Positions 8,861 through 16,823 of a stretch of DNA of 64,000 nt are shown here, piece after piece. Location: contig NAUB01000017.1 of assembly GCA_003676145.1 (NCBI GenBank), positions 170,677 through 234,676 on the forward strand. The letters are read 5' to 3'. Position 1 is the first letter of the stretch; every line of letters starts with the position of its first letter. A model generated the notes under the pieces. The model worked only from the letters and a program-made list of their open reading frames with translations. It was not told the DNA's origin and did not search any database. The translations under genes and the position numbers were made by a program. Source of the stretch: a gamma proteobacterium symbiont of Stewartia floridana (GTDB lineage Bacteria; Pseudomonadota; Gammaproteobacteria; Chromatiales; Chromatiaceae).

Positions 8861-10203
8861 CACAACCTACTGCACTGATTGTCGATGACGAACCCGATAT
8901 CTGTGAACTTTTGGAGATAACGCTGCTGCGCATGGGGATAGATGCCCATTCTGTGTTCAATCTGGCCAGTGCACATGAACTATTGGCAGAGCAGAAATTT
9001 GATCTCTGTCTCTCTGACATGCGTCTGCCAGATGGTAACGGAATAGACCTCGTACGCCACATTAATCAGACATATCCCCAGCTACCAGTAGCCATGATAA
9101 CCGCACATGGAAACATGGATTCAGCTATAGAGGCATTGAAGGCAGGAGCCTTTGACTTCGTCTCCAAACCAGTTGATTTGGAGGTGCTTCGCAAGCTGGT
9201 TCAACAGGCAATAAGAGTTAGCAAGCCTCCAGTACATAAAAAGCAGGTTGAAAAAGATCGAGCGCAATCCCACTCACCAATGCTTGGAAACTCCCAAGTA
9301 ATGGTACGTATTGCGAAGTTAATCGAGAAATTGTCCAGAAGCCAAGCTCCGGTCTATATTAGCGGAGAATCTGGGACTGGCAAGGAACTGGCAGCCCGAA
9401 TGATCCACGATCAAGGACCTCGCTCAGAAGAGCCCTTCATTGCAGTCAACTGCGGCGCTATCCCGCAAGAATTGATGGAAAGCGAATTATTCGGACACAA
9501 GAAAGGGAGCTTCACAGGAGCCATACAAGACCATAAGGGGCTTTTTCAATCGGCAAATGGCGGCACTCTTTTTCTAGATGAAATTGCCGACTTACCACTT
9601 CACATGCAGGTAAAACTTCTCAGGTCCATCCAGGAAAAAATGGTCAGGCCTGTGGGCGGCCAAATGGAAATCCCTGTGGACGTAAGAATCATCAGCGCAA
9701 CGCATAAGGATCTTGCAAAACTAGTAGAATCAGGGGATTTCCGGCAAGATCTTTTCTATCGAATCAATGTCATAGAACTCCCGTTACCACCTTTGCGAGA
9801 AAGGACTGATGACATACCATTGTTAGCACAGCACTTTCTCACCAGATTTGCCCGACATGGCGGCAACAAAAAGGCCAAACTCACAGCTCAAGCCATCAAG
9901 AAATTAAAGTCCTATCCCTTTCCAGGCAACATCCGGGAACTGGAGAATATTCTGGAACGATCTATTACCCTCCTCGACAGTGACAAACTAGAAGCGAACG
10001 ACCTACTTCTACCTAGTCACAATAGCAATTCTGATTCAACGGAAAAATCACAGAAACTCAATGAAAAAATGGAGCAGGTTGAACGCCAAGCCATCATAAA
10101 GGCACTTGAGGAGACCCGATGGAATCGAACAGCAGCCGCAAAAAAACTGGGTATGAGTTTGCGCTCACTAAGATATCGACTGGAAAAATTGGGAATAGAG
10201 TAA
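8857..10203 (+). CDS. pilR: sigma-54-dependent response regulator PilR
   Basis: NtrC-type activator of pilA. The receiver domain has the acidic pair D10-D11 and the phosphoacceptor Asp54 (LCLSDMRLPDG). The AAA+ domain has Walker A GESGTGKE near residue 170, the sigma-54 contact loop GSFTGA (the usual PilR variant of GAFTGA) and Walker B GGTLFLDEIADL. A Fis-type helix-turn-helix ends the protein (RTAAAKKLGMSLRSLRYRLEKL). A sigma-54-type promoter lies upstream of the pilin gene at 14035-14049. Base composition drops from late pilS through this gene. Confidence 0.95.
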   Translation: MTQPTALIVDDEPDICELLEITLLRMGIDAHSVFNLASAHELLAEQKFDLCLSDMRLPDGNGIDLVRHINQTYPQLPVAMITAHGNMDSAIEALKAGAFDFVSKPVDLEVLRKLVQQAIRVSKPPVHKKQVEKDRAQSHSPMLGNSQVMVRIAKLIEKLSRSQAPVYISGESGTGKELAARMIHDQGPRSEEPFIAVNCGAIPQELMESELFGHKKGSFTGAIQDHKGLFQSANGGTLFLDEIADLPLHMQVKLLRSIQEKMVRPVGGQMEIPVDVRIISATHKDLAKLVESGDFRQDLFYRINVIELPLPPLRERTDDIPLLAQHFLTRFARHGGNKKAKLTAQAIKKLKSYPFPGNIRELENILERSITLLDSDKLEANDLLLPSHNSNSDSTEKSQKLNEKMEQVERQAIIKALEETRWNRTAAAKKLGMSLRSLRYRLEKLGIE

Positions 10204-10386
10204 CATTAGCATACATAGCAGACCCACTATCTCCAATAGCTGAGGGCCTAATCAGTTATGCAGAATTAAATCACTAGGGGTAAGTAACCTAGTATCTACT
10301 TGTACTTAACTTACAATTACTAGCTAAAACTGCATACAACTGATCGTCACTATGCGTTCAAGCTTTAAACTACTCCCTCATTTCAT

Positions 10387-12591
10387 CTACAGTTTTGATA
10401 TATAACCCTCCTTTACAAATCTACCCAGATTATTGACCAAATCCTTTGCAGCTATTCCAGTCTTTTCTGACCAGAATTTCAAATCCTTGGGTGAATCTCG
10501 ATGTCTACCCATCTCATCAAATAACTGAACTAACCAGTCATGACTTAATGGCACTTTTATTCGCAATACCTGAGTTCCTTCTAACAACCATATAAGCTCA
10601 GTGCTATCTTCTTCCTCAGTGAGAAGATTAACGATTTCACAACCACTTGGAATATTTATTTTTGCACTCAGCTTCCACTCATTGACATCTTTTAAATATA
10701 CTGACGAATTTAGGATATCAGGCAACTTATCCCAATCAGCGCAATCAAACAGTGAGAAAGCCGACTCAACAGAATTATCACAAGTCTCCACAAAATAGGA
10801 GATATTGGAACATAGCCTCTCAAATATAACTACAGACATTAATTCTATTAATTGCCAGGCAAAATCTGCGCTTCGAATATTACCGCTCTGAGACAACGTA
10901 AATAACTCATCAAAGTCTTCTTGAGATACTGGTAGAGCATTGGTAGTCAGATAGCTTTCACAAAACTCTTTGTAGATGTTTTTACATATACCCTTAGCAA
11001 ATGCATTGATTGCAAGTTGGTCATCAGTAACAAAGAAGGGGACTTTTGGATGATCCCGAGGATAGTTTTCTATTTCATCAGCAACAGCTTTTCTAACCAG
11101 AGATTTATTCCAAAATAATGACTCATGGTATTCAGCAGGAATGGCCGCCAGAAACTCTAAAATTCGATGATCAAGAAAAGGTACTCTGGATTCAATTCCA
11201 TAATATGAACTTGTGCGATCTTCATGCCACAGATTGAAGAACTGAAGCTGCGATACAAATGCCTTCATCATCTGCTTGTAAGCATTCTCTGGGACCGCTA
11301 TTCGAGCCTGAGAGTAGTCAAAATAAGCATTAAATCGCTCTGGAATACCTGCCTCTTTGTTCAACCTGAATTTAACAGAAGGCTTTATATTTCCATCAAT
11401 ATACTCACGCCAATCATGCCAAGAAGACCCCAAATACTTTGAGTATCCACCGGAAAATTCATCGGCACCCTGACCTAACAAAATAACTTTTAGACTAGGA
11501 ACAAGCTTTTTTGCCGCCTTATGCAGTTCAGATTTATAAAACCACTCCAAATCAAACCTTGGCGACTCCATTAAGTAGATCATCTGTTCAAGCTTTGAGA
11601 GACTAAACTCTGAAATCATCTCATCAACATTGAATAGAATTGGATAGAATTTAAACCCATTCTGTTCTGCTAAATTCTTAGCTTGTTGCACATCTCCAGA
11701 ATCGTAGGTTGCCTTGTCCACTACAGTAAAGCAATGTATCTCTGAGGACGAAAGGCGCGAAGCCACTGCAGCAATCAATGAAGAGTCCAGGCCGCCACTA
11801 AAGAATACCCCAACAGGCACATCAGCCATAAGCCGTTTATTTATTGAATCTTGTATCAATGAGTTATAATTTTCCTGAATTTCAGATTCAGACATATTGA
11901 GGCGATGATTCAAAGAATCATCCAACTGCCAATATCTGTTGAAATTTAACTCCTGATTATCTTGATTGAGAATTAGGTAGTGGCCAGCAGGAAAGTGGTT
12001 AACACCTTCAACATAACTCGGTGTAATAATCTCATTCTGAAGGCCTGCTTTTTCCAAACCCGACCAATTGAGTTTATTGGGGCAACGAGGGTGTTGAAGT
12101 AAAGCCTTTAACTCAGAACCAAACACAACTCCCTCATCTGTTTCTGTAATATAGAGTGGCTTAATACCCACTCTATCTCGACAAAGAATCAGTTCTTTAT
12201 GCTTACAATCCCATATTGCAATAGCAAACATGCCATTTAACTTCGCAAATGCATCTACACCAAATTCCTCATATAGATGCAGTACAATTTCAGAGTCAGA
12301 ATTTGTGGAAAAAATGCGATCTTCAGAGAGTTCTTTTCGTAACGCCAAGTGATTGTAAATTTCGCCATTTACCGCAACAAAAATTGATCTATCTTCATTC
12401 CATATTGGCTGCGTTCCGCCCTCAATATCCACGATAGATAATCTTCTGAATACAAATGCGAGATCATCATCTCTGTATGTGGTCTCCTCGTCCGGCCCTC
12501 GAAATCGTAGAGCATACCCCATGGACTTCAGAGTTTCGTCTGAACAAATATTATTACCTGAAAACTTAACTATCCCAGCAAAGCCACACAT
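10387..12591 (-). CDS. asnB: asparagine synthase (glutamine-hydrolysing) family protein with a C-terminal extension
   Basis: Class-II glutamine amidotransferase with Cys2 as nucleophile (MCGFAGIVKF) and glutaminase motifs RGPDEE and AVNGEIYN, joined to an ATP-pyrophosphatase synthetase domain with PP-loop VFFSGGLDSSLIAA. At 734 residues it is about 100 longer than common AsnB proteins. The last ~130 residues are unassigned and end in a segment that could be a small winged helix (FWSEKTGIAAKDLVNNLGRF). Such proteins either make asparagine or amidate sugars and peptides in surface-polysaccharide and natural-product loci. The place between pilR and the pilins, and the AT-rich composition, suggest a specialised role; this is inference. 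Confidence 0.82.
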   Translation of the reverse strand: MCGFAGIVKFSGNNICSDETLKSMGYALRFRGPDEETTYRDDDLAFVFRRLSIVDIEGGTQPIWNEDRSIFVAVNGEIYNHLALRKELSEDRIFSTNSDSEIVLHLYEEFGVDAFAKLNGMFAIAIWDCKHKELILCRDRVGIKPLYITETDEGVVFGSELKALLQHPRCPNKLNWSGLEKAGLQNEIITPSYVEGVNHFPAGHYLILNQDNQELNFNRYWQLDDSLNHRLNMSESEIQENYNSLIQDSINKRLMADVPVGVFFSGGLDSSLIAAVASRLSSSEIHCFTVVDKATYDSGDVQQAKNLAEQNGFKFYPILFNVDEMISEFSLSKLEQMIYLMESPRFDLEWFYKSELHKAAKKLVPSLKVILLGQGADEFSGGYSKYLGSSWHDWREYIDGNIKPSVKFRLNKEAGIPERFNAYFDYSQARIAVPENAYKQMMKAFVSQLQFFNLWHEDRTSSYYGIESRVPFLDHRILEFLAAIPAEYHESLFWNKSLVRKAVADEIENYPRDHPKVPFFVTDDQLAINAFAKGICKNIYKEFCESYLTTNALPVSQEDFDELFTLSQSGNIRSADFAWQLIELMSVVIFERLCSNISYFVETCDNSVESAFSLFDCADWDKLPDILNSSVYLKDVNEWKLSAKINIPSGCEIVNLLTEEEDSTELIWLLEGTQVLRIKVPLSHDWLVQLFDEMGRHRDSPKDLKFWSEKTGIAAKDLVNNLGRFVKEGYISKL

Positions 12592-12954
12592 AATTATGTA
12601 TCCTTATACTCCCCAAACAGAATCGCTCGTGTGATTATACATAGCTTTCGTTGTTAGAAAATGAACCTTTAGGTAAATCAGGCCTACAGCTTCCTTGCTA
12701 TCTCCAGTTAAAATATTTTTGATAGAGTGATTACTAGCCATACGCGTTAACTAGTCAAGTTAGAGCAGACTATAAAAGCTCATATTTTAATGGCATATAA
12801 CACTCAACAATAACTGCACCCAGAAATAACGAAAATTATTTATTCATGGTAAAGCAACAGTAGTTAACGATTTATCTAAGGAGTAGTTTTATAAAACGGT
12901 TAAAACACTCATTGGGAGGAAGAGCTAAGGAAGGAGTTGGCACACAAGTGCTAT
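12592..12954. other. 363-bp AT-rich spacer between asnB and the second pilin gene
   Basis: No convincing coding sequence. It should hold the asnB promoter (AGGA about 10 nt before the asnB start) and the 3' end of the pilin transcript, but no clear hairpin terminator was found. Confidence 0.5.
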
Positions 12955-13356
12955 CTAGCGGCATTCACTAGGCAGGTATCTGTCATCTGACCCTGTACAT
13001 TGCCAATCAACAAGTGTCCCAACGAAATTCGGAGTCATTGTAATTGTAACATTCTGCGCCGTAGCATCCATTGTAACTGTCAATACGCCACCTACACAGC
13101 CTATCGAGGCTACATGCCCAGCGACATTTGGACTCACTCCCGCACACCAGGTGGGAGCCGCGCCAGTTGGATCCGTATTATAGTTCTCTGTAACTGTATT
13201 TTTAGCTTTGCCAGCAAAAAGTATGCCTTCACTTACCCGCGATCTTACAACGTTGTCCTGATACGCAGGAATGGCTATAGCAGCTAGTATCCCGATGATT
13301 GCTACCACAATCATCAATTCAATCAGTGTAAAACCATAAGCCAGCCGAGTTCTCAT
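12955..13356 (-). CDS. pilA2: type IVa major-pilin-like protein, second of a tandem pair
   Basis: 133-residue prepilin with an 8-residue leader MRTRLAYG, cleaved by PilD before Phe, and the hydrophobic assembly helix [18 protein letters not shown]. Four cysteines can form two disulfides, including the C-terminal loop [16 protein letters not shown]. It closely resembles the neighbouring upstream pilin in both halves. The start is taken as the third of three adjacent candidates (GTG 13362, ATG 13359, ATG 13356) because it gives the same leader length as its neighbour. No strong ribosome site precedes it, unlike pilA1, so translation may be weaker. Confidence 0.9.
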   Translation of the reverse strand: MRTRLAYGFTLIELMIVVAIIGILAAIAIPAYQDNVVRSRVSEGILFAGKAKNTVTENYNTDPTGAAPTWCAGVSPNVAGHVASIGCVGGVLTVTMDATAQNVTITMTPNFVGTLVDWQCTGSDDRYLPSECR

Positions 13357-13448
13357 CATCACACTACACTCTGCGGTCCCGAAGGTACATACAACTAACT
13401 ACACATTTACCAGATGAACACTGTCACTTGAAAAAAGGAGTACTTCTA

Positions 13449-13482
13449 GATAATGAGCCCAGCAGCTACTGAGCTCATTATC
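13449..13482 (-). terminator. hairpin between the two pilin genes
   Basis: A perfect 10-bp stem (GATAATGAGC / GCTCATTATC) with a 14-nt loop begins 9 bp past the pilA1 stop. No U-run follows at once; six T occur about 12 nt later. It may partly terminate or protect the pilA1 message, which would make pilA2 the lesser-expressed gene. Confidence 0.55.
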
Positions 13483-13491
13483 CAAATAGTA

Positions 13492-13905
13492 TTAACGGCA
13501 CTCAGCTGGAATATAAGTGTCATTAGATCCAGTGCAAGTCCATTCAATTGGATCACCGGCAGCAATTGCAGCCGCATCGGGAGTCAAGGTAAGTGTGACG
13601 TTTTGCGCTGAGCCATCCATTGTTACGGTAATTACACCAGCAGCACAGGCAATGCTTGAAACAGAGCCTGCAACATTAGTGTTGGTACCTGCACACAGGC
13701 TTGGGTTAGCACCAGTCGGATCATTCGCTGCATTTTCAGCAACAGTCGCTTTCATGCCTGATGCCAAAGAGAGGCCTTCAGTAACACGGGCACGGATCGT
13801 ATAGTCTTGGAATGCCGGTAATGCGATCGCGGCCAGTATGCCGATGATAGCTACCACAATCATTAACTCGATAAGTGTAAAACCTTTCTGAATCTGCTTT
13901 CTCAT
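13492..13905 (-). CDS. pilA: type IVa major pilin PilA
   Basis: Main structural subunit of the type IV pilus. The 137-residue prepilin has leader MRKQIQKG, cleavage before Phe, and mature N-terminus [18 protein letters not shown] with the essential Glu5. Mature length is 129. Four Cys are present, the last pair in [16 protein letters not shown]. The start ATG at 13905 has a consensus AAGGAG 8 nt upstream. It is preceded by a long leader with a sigma-54-type promoter, as expected for a PilR-controlled pilin. A hairpin separates it from the second pilin gene. Confidence 0.95.
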   Translation of the reverse strand: MRKQIQKGFTLIELMIVVAIIGILAAIALPAFQDYTIRARVTEGLSLASGMKATVAENAANDPTGANPSLCAGTNTNVAGSVSSIACAAGVITVTMDGSAQNVTLTLTPDAAAIAAGDPIEWTCTGSNDTYIPAECR

Positions 13906-14034
13906 AATCAATGCTCCTTAATAAGCAAAACAATTAATTTCTCATTGTTTAAGTCAATCACTTGAGTAAACATCAATGTCATCGGCACTTGTTTGGAAAA
14001 CTTAAGGTGCCTTTGTACGCTCAAGCTATTACTC

Positions 14035-14049
14035 GCAACTATTATGCCA
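14035..14049 (-). promoter_or_regulatory. sigma-54 (-24/-12) promoter of pilA
   Basis: Read on the minus strand the site is TGGCAT-AATAG-TTGC: GG and GC are exactly 10 nt apart and it matches the consensus TGGCAC-N5-TTGC at all but one defined base. It lies about 130 bp upstream of the pilA start, giving a leader of roughly 115-120 nt. PilR, encoded 4 kb away, is the obvious activator. Confidence 0.8.
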
Positions 14050-14145
14050 ACATATTGTTTTTCTGAAGATTACTGACGATCTCAAGTTGTTTTTTAGCCA
14101 GTTTCTCAGAATTGACAAGAAATCCCTGACCAATAGGGTCAAAAA

Positions 14146-14162
14146 GTGACAAAAATTGTCAC
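14146..14162. promoter_or_regulatory. palindrome upstream of the pilA promoter, candidate PilR site
   Basis: GTGAC and GTCAC flank a 7-nt AT spacer about 100 bp upstream of the -24 element, a normal enhancer distance for an NtrC-type activator. Pseudomonas PilR sites contain (C/G)TGTC-like units, which TTGTCAC resembles. Assignment is by position and sequence only. Confidence 0.45.
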
Positions 14163-14194
14163 AATCTCAGTTTCTAACTCAATTAATTAGTAAT

Positions 14195-14521
14195 TTAAGG
14201 TGTCTTAATCAGGATATCTTCATTAATAGCTTCCGCTATTTGATCGCTGTACCCTAGCTCTTTTAGGCGCTCAACAAACTCAAGATGGAACTTCGCCTTG
14301 CCATAGACCCCGAGCTTATTGACAGATTTGAACTGAGCGACACTGAAGACCGCGTCGTCCAATACACCTTGAAAGGCCTTATTCGCTTTCCTTGCCATTT
14401 TCTTATTTTTTTTGTCATACTGCTTTTCGAGTATTGCTGGTGGTAGGTTACTGAACAACTCTTCAGCGGTTGAACGGGCAAACTTCTTGATTAATTTGTT
14501 TTTTTTGAAAAAGAACAACAT
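14195..14521 (-). CDS. hypothetical protein, 108 residues, upstream of pilA
   Basis: Not recognised. The product is strongly basic at its N-terminus (MLFFFKKNKLIKKFARSTAEE), has no membrane helix, and is predicted helical by eye with a charged middle (KKNKKMARKANKAFQG). A GGTGG-like ribosome site precedes ATG 14521. It reads toward pilA and ends about 145 bp upstream of the sigma-54 site, just beyond the candidate PilR palindrome. It is divergent from the sulfotransferase gene with a 72-bp gap. A real gene is likely from its codon pattern and position, but function is unknown. Confidence 0.6.
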   Translation of the reverse strand: MLFFFKKNKLIKKFARSTAEELFSNLPPAILEKQYDKKNKKMARKANKAFQGVLDDAVFSVAQFKSVNKLGVYGKAKFHLEFVERLKELGYSDQIAEAINEDILIKTP

Positions 14522-14593
14522 ATCAACCCACCATAATCACACAATTATTGGATATGGGTATGCATTGCTATTAACGAGCTGTGACCTCATTTC

Positions 14594-16405
14594 TTGCAAT
14601 TGCATGTAACCCAAATAGTAAAAGGCAAAACTTACACAGTGATAAGTCAACCACCAGCCCCTGAAAACCAGAAACAATATACTAGAGTGCAACAATACTT
14701 GCATCAAGGGAGACCTGACGACGCCATTGCGCTATGTGATGAATTGACTGAGAAAAACCCAACCGACCATTACGCCTACTATCTTAAGGGTTCGATTTAT
14801 ACCTCACTAAACAAATTCTCAATTGCGCTCGAACACTTTTCCAAAGCCCTTGAGTTAAAACCAGATAACCTAGAATACTTGTACTGGTATGCAGATTTAC
14901 TCCGTCTTTGCGGTCACCATGAACTCAGTGAAAAGCTATATCGCAAAGTACTTGAGATCAATGAGGGTCATGATCGGGCACTATTTGGCCTAGGCTTACT
15001 CTATTTTTCGTACAATCGCTGGCACGAAGCAGGCACTCTACTCAAACAAGCAATTGATAGAAAACCATCGAACTCCAATGCACACAAATACTATGCTGAA
15101 ACCTGTTTATATCAAGGCAAGCTGGATGAGGCTTTAAAGCATGGAAAAAAAGCCGTTTCTCTATCACCAAAAAACTCTAGTAGCTACTATGCACTCGCGA
15201 ATATCTACCAAGTTCTTGGAAAAAAAGAAGAATCACTAAAACAAATTGAGAAAACAGTCACATTGGACCCAAAGAACGGAAGCGCCCATTACATACTTGC
15301 AAACTCAAAAAAATATACATCAAAGGATCTTCCCTTTATCAAAAATATTGAGAAAAAACTCGAATCGGGGATGACTGCCGATTCTAGGAGTCATTTTCAT
15401 TTTGCCCTAGCCAAGATGTATAATGATCTAAAAGACCCGGATAGAGCTTTCGACAATTTAAGCAGGGCAAACTTAATCCTATATAACGACTTTTCAACCA
15501 AAAAGCTTAAGACCGAATTAAAAGAGATCAAAAATGCCTTCAACAAAAAATGGTCTCTGGACCATAGAAAAAATGGCAATCCTTCGGAAGTACCGATTTT
15601 CGTTGTAGGTATGCCTCGTTCTGGAACCACCCTGATAGATCAAGTACTATCCAGTCACTCCCTAATAGGCAGTATCGGAGAGTCATCAGAAGTTAGAATT
15701 GGCTCAGAAGAAGCGTGTAATGAGACAGGCGATTATCCACCCAGAATCTGCCTTGCACACCTCAAACCAGAAACAATTCAAAAATATTCGGAAAGATACC
15801 TTGAGCGTGCACTTATCGAGCATCCCAATGCACTTAGGATCGTCGATAAAATGCCAGCCAACTTCTTTGCCTTGGGGTATATCTACACTCTGTTTCCCAA
15901 TGCTAAGATCGTACACTCAAAAAGACACCCATTAGATACCTGCCTCTCCTGCTTTTTTCAGAGATTTACCGAAGCTTCAAATATGGATTGGAGCAACGAC
16001 CTGGTCGCATTGGGACAGTATTACAAAGCCTACCTGAACATCATGGACCACTGGAAGGCAAGCCTGCCAATAGAGATTCTTGATATTAATTATGAGGATA
16101 TGGTTGCCGATTTAGAGTCAAATGCCAGAAAACTGATCCAATTCGCCGGGTTGGAATGGGAGGATAGCTGCCTAAATTTCCACAAATCCAAGCGCGCAGT
16201 TCAAACCGCGAGCCTATGGCAGGTTCGACAACCCATCTATAACTCTTCAGTAAACCGCTGGCTACCATACGCCAAGCACCTTGAACCACTGATCAGAGAA
16301 CTCGGTGATGTACTTTCCGAAGAGGACTACAACCTTATGCATGAGGCTGGCCTTAAACTGAAAAGGCCTGGAAAATTCTCACTAAACAGGATGTTAGGCT
16401 GGTAA
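14594..16405 (+). CDS. TPR-repeat sulfotransferase family protein
   Basis: Residues ~25-260 are TPR repeats (e.g. AYYLKGSIYTSLNKFSIALE, HYILANSKK); the C-terminal ~300 residues are a sulfotransferase domain with the PAPS 5'-phosphosulfate loop VVGMPRSGTTLIDQVLSSH and a 3'-phosphate site around VHSKRHPLDTCLSCFF. Such enzymes move sulfate from PAPS to a protein, glycan or small molecule; the TPR part probably recruits the acceptor. The start is uncertain: no ATG is near, TTG 14594 or 14600 or GTG 14639 are possible, none with a strong ribosome site. The setting suggests a pilin or surface substrate, unproven. Confidence 0.8.
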   Translation: MQLHVTQIVKGKTYTVISQPPAPENQKQYTRVQQYLHQGRPDDAIALCDELTEKNPTDHYAYYLKGSIYTSLNKFSIALEHFSKALELKPDNLEYLYWYADLLRLCGHHELSEKLYRKVLEINEGHDRALFGLGLLYFSYNRWHEAGTLLKQAIDRKPSNSNAHKYYAETCLYQGKLDEALKHGKKAVSLSPKNSSSYYALANIYQVLGKKEESLKQIEKTVTLDPKNGSAHYILANSKKYTSKDLPFIKNIEKKLESGMTADSRSHFHFALAKMYNDLKDPDRAFDNLSRANLILYNDFSTKKLKTELKEIKNAFNKKWSLDHRKNGNPSEVPIFVVGMPRSGTTLIDQVLSSHSLIGSIGESSEVRIGSEEACNETGDYPPRICLAHLKPETIQKYSERYLERALIEHPNALRIVDKMPANFFALGYIYTLFPNAKIVHSKRHPLDTCLSCFFQRFTEASNMDWSNDLVALGQYYKAYLNIMDHWKASLPIEILDINYEDMVADLESNARKLIQFAGLEWEDSCLNFHKSKRAVQTASLWQVRQPIYNSSVNRWLPYAKHLEPLIRELGDVLSEEDYNLMHEAGLKLKRPGKFSLNRMLGW

Positions 16406-16823
16406 AACCACATAAATAGTAAAAAATACGTTTATCACTACCCCCACCAACCAGATAGAGTATCAATTTCGCGACTAATATCACTTCTTTAAATAACAAC
16501 TGACCCAGAATGCCATATAATTAATTTATGTGCCTATTATAATTATTAATTATTTATTGTACACATTTCACATTCTAGCCACCACCAACACGGCATTTGA
16601 TTGAACCTCAGCTATAGTTTGATAGAAGATTATCGACTAACTATCTAATTGATAAGCAAATGACTATAATGATCAATGGGCATTTGTCGGCAATTATTTG
16701 GCACTCAATATTTATGCCACTCAAAATTGCAGAGTAGGCAGTTTTTTGATTTATCCCTCAATGAAACGCAATTGCTGCCGAAATAGTTGAATATTCCTCT
16801 CTATCTGGTTATTTAAGTAAAGC
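16406..16823. other. 418-bp AT-rich spacer upstream of pilB
   Basis: No coding sequence seen. A weak sigma-54-like match (CGGCAA-TTATT-TGGCA, GG and GC 10 nt apart) lies at 16688-16703, about 120 bp before pilB. It departs from consensus in the -12 element, so it is only a candidate pilB promoter. Confidence 0.35.

Noticed and set aside
16688..16703. Sigma-54-like site upstream of pilB
   Set aside because: GG-N10-GC spacing fits but the -12 element departs from consensus; kept only as a remark in the spacer entry.
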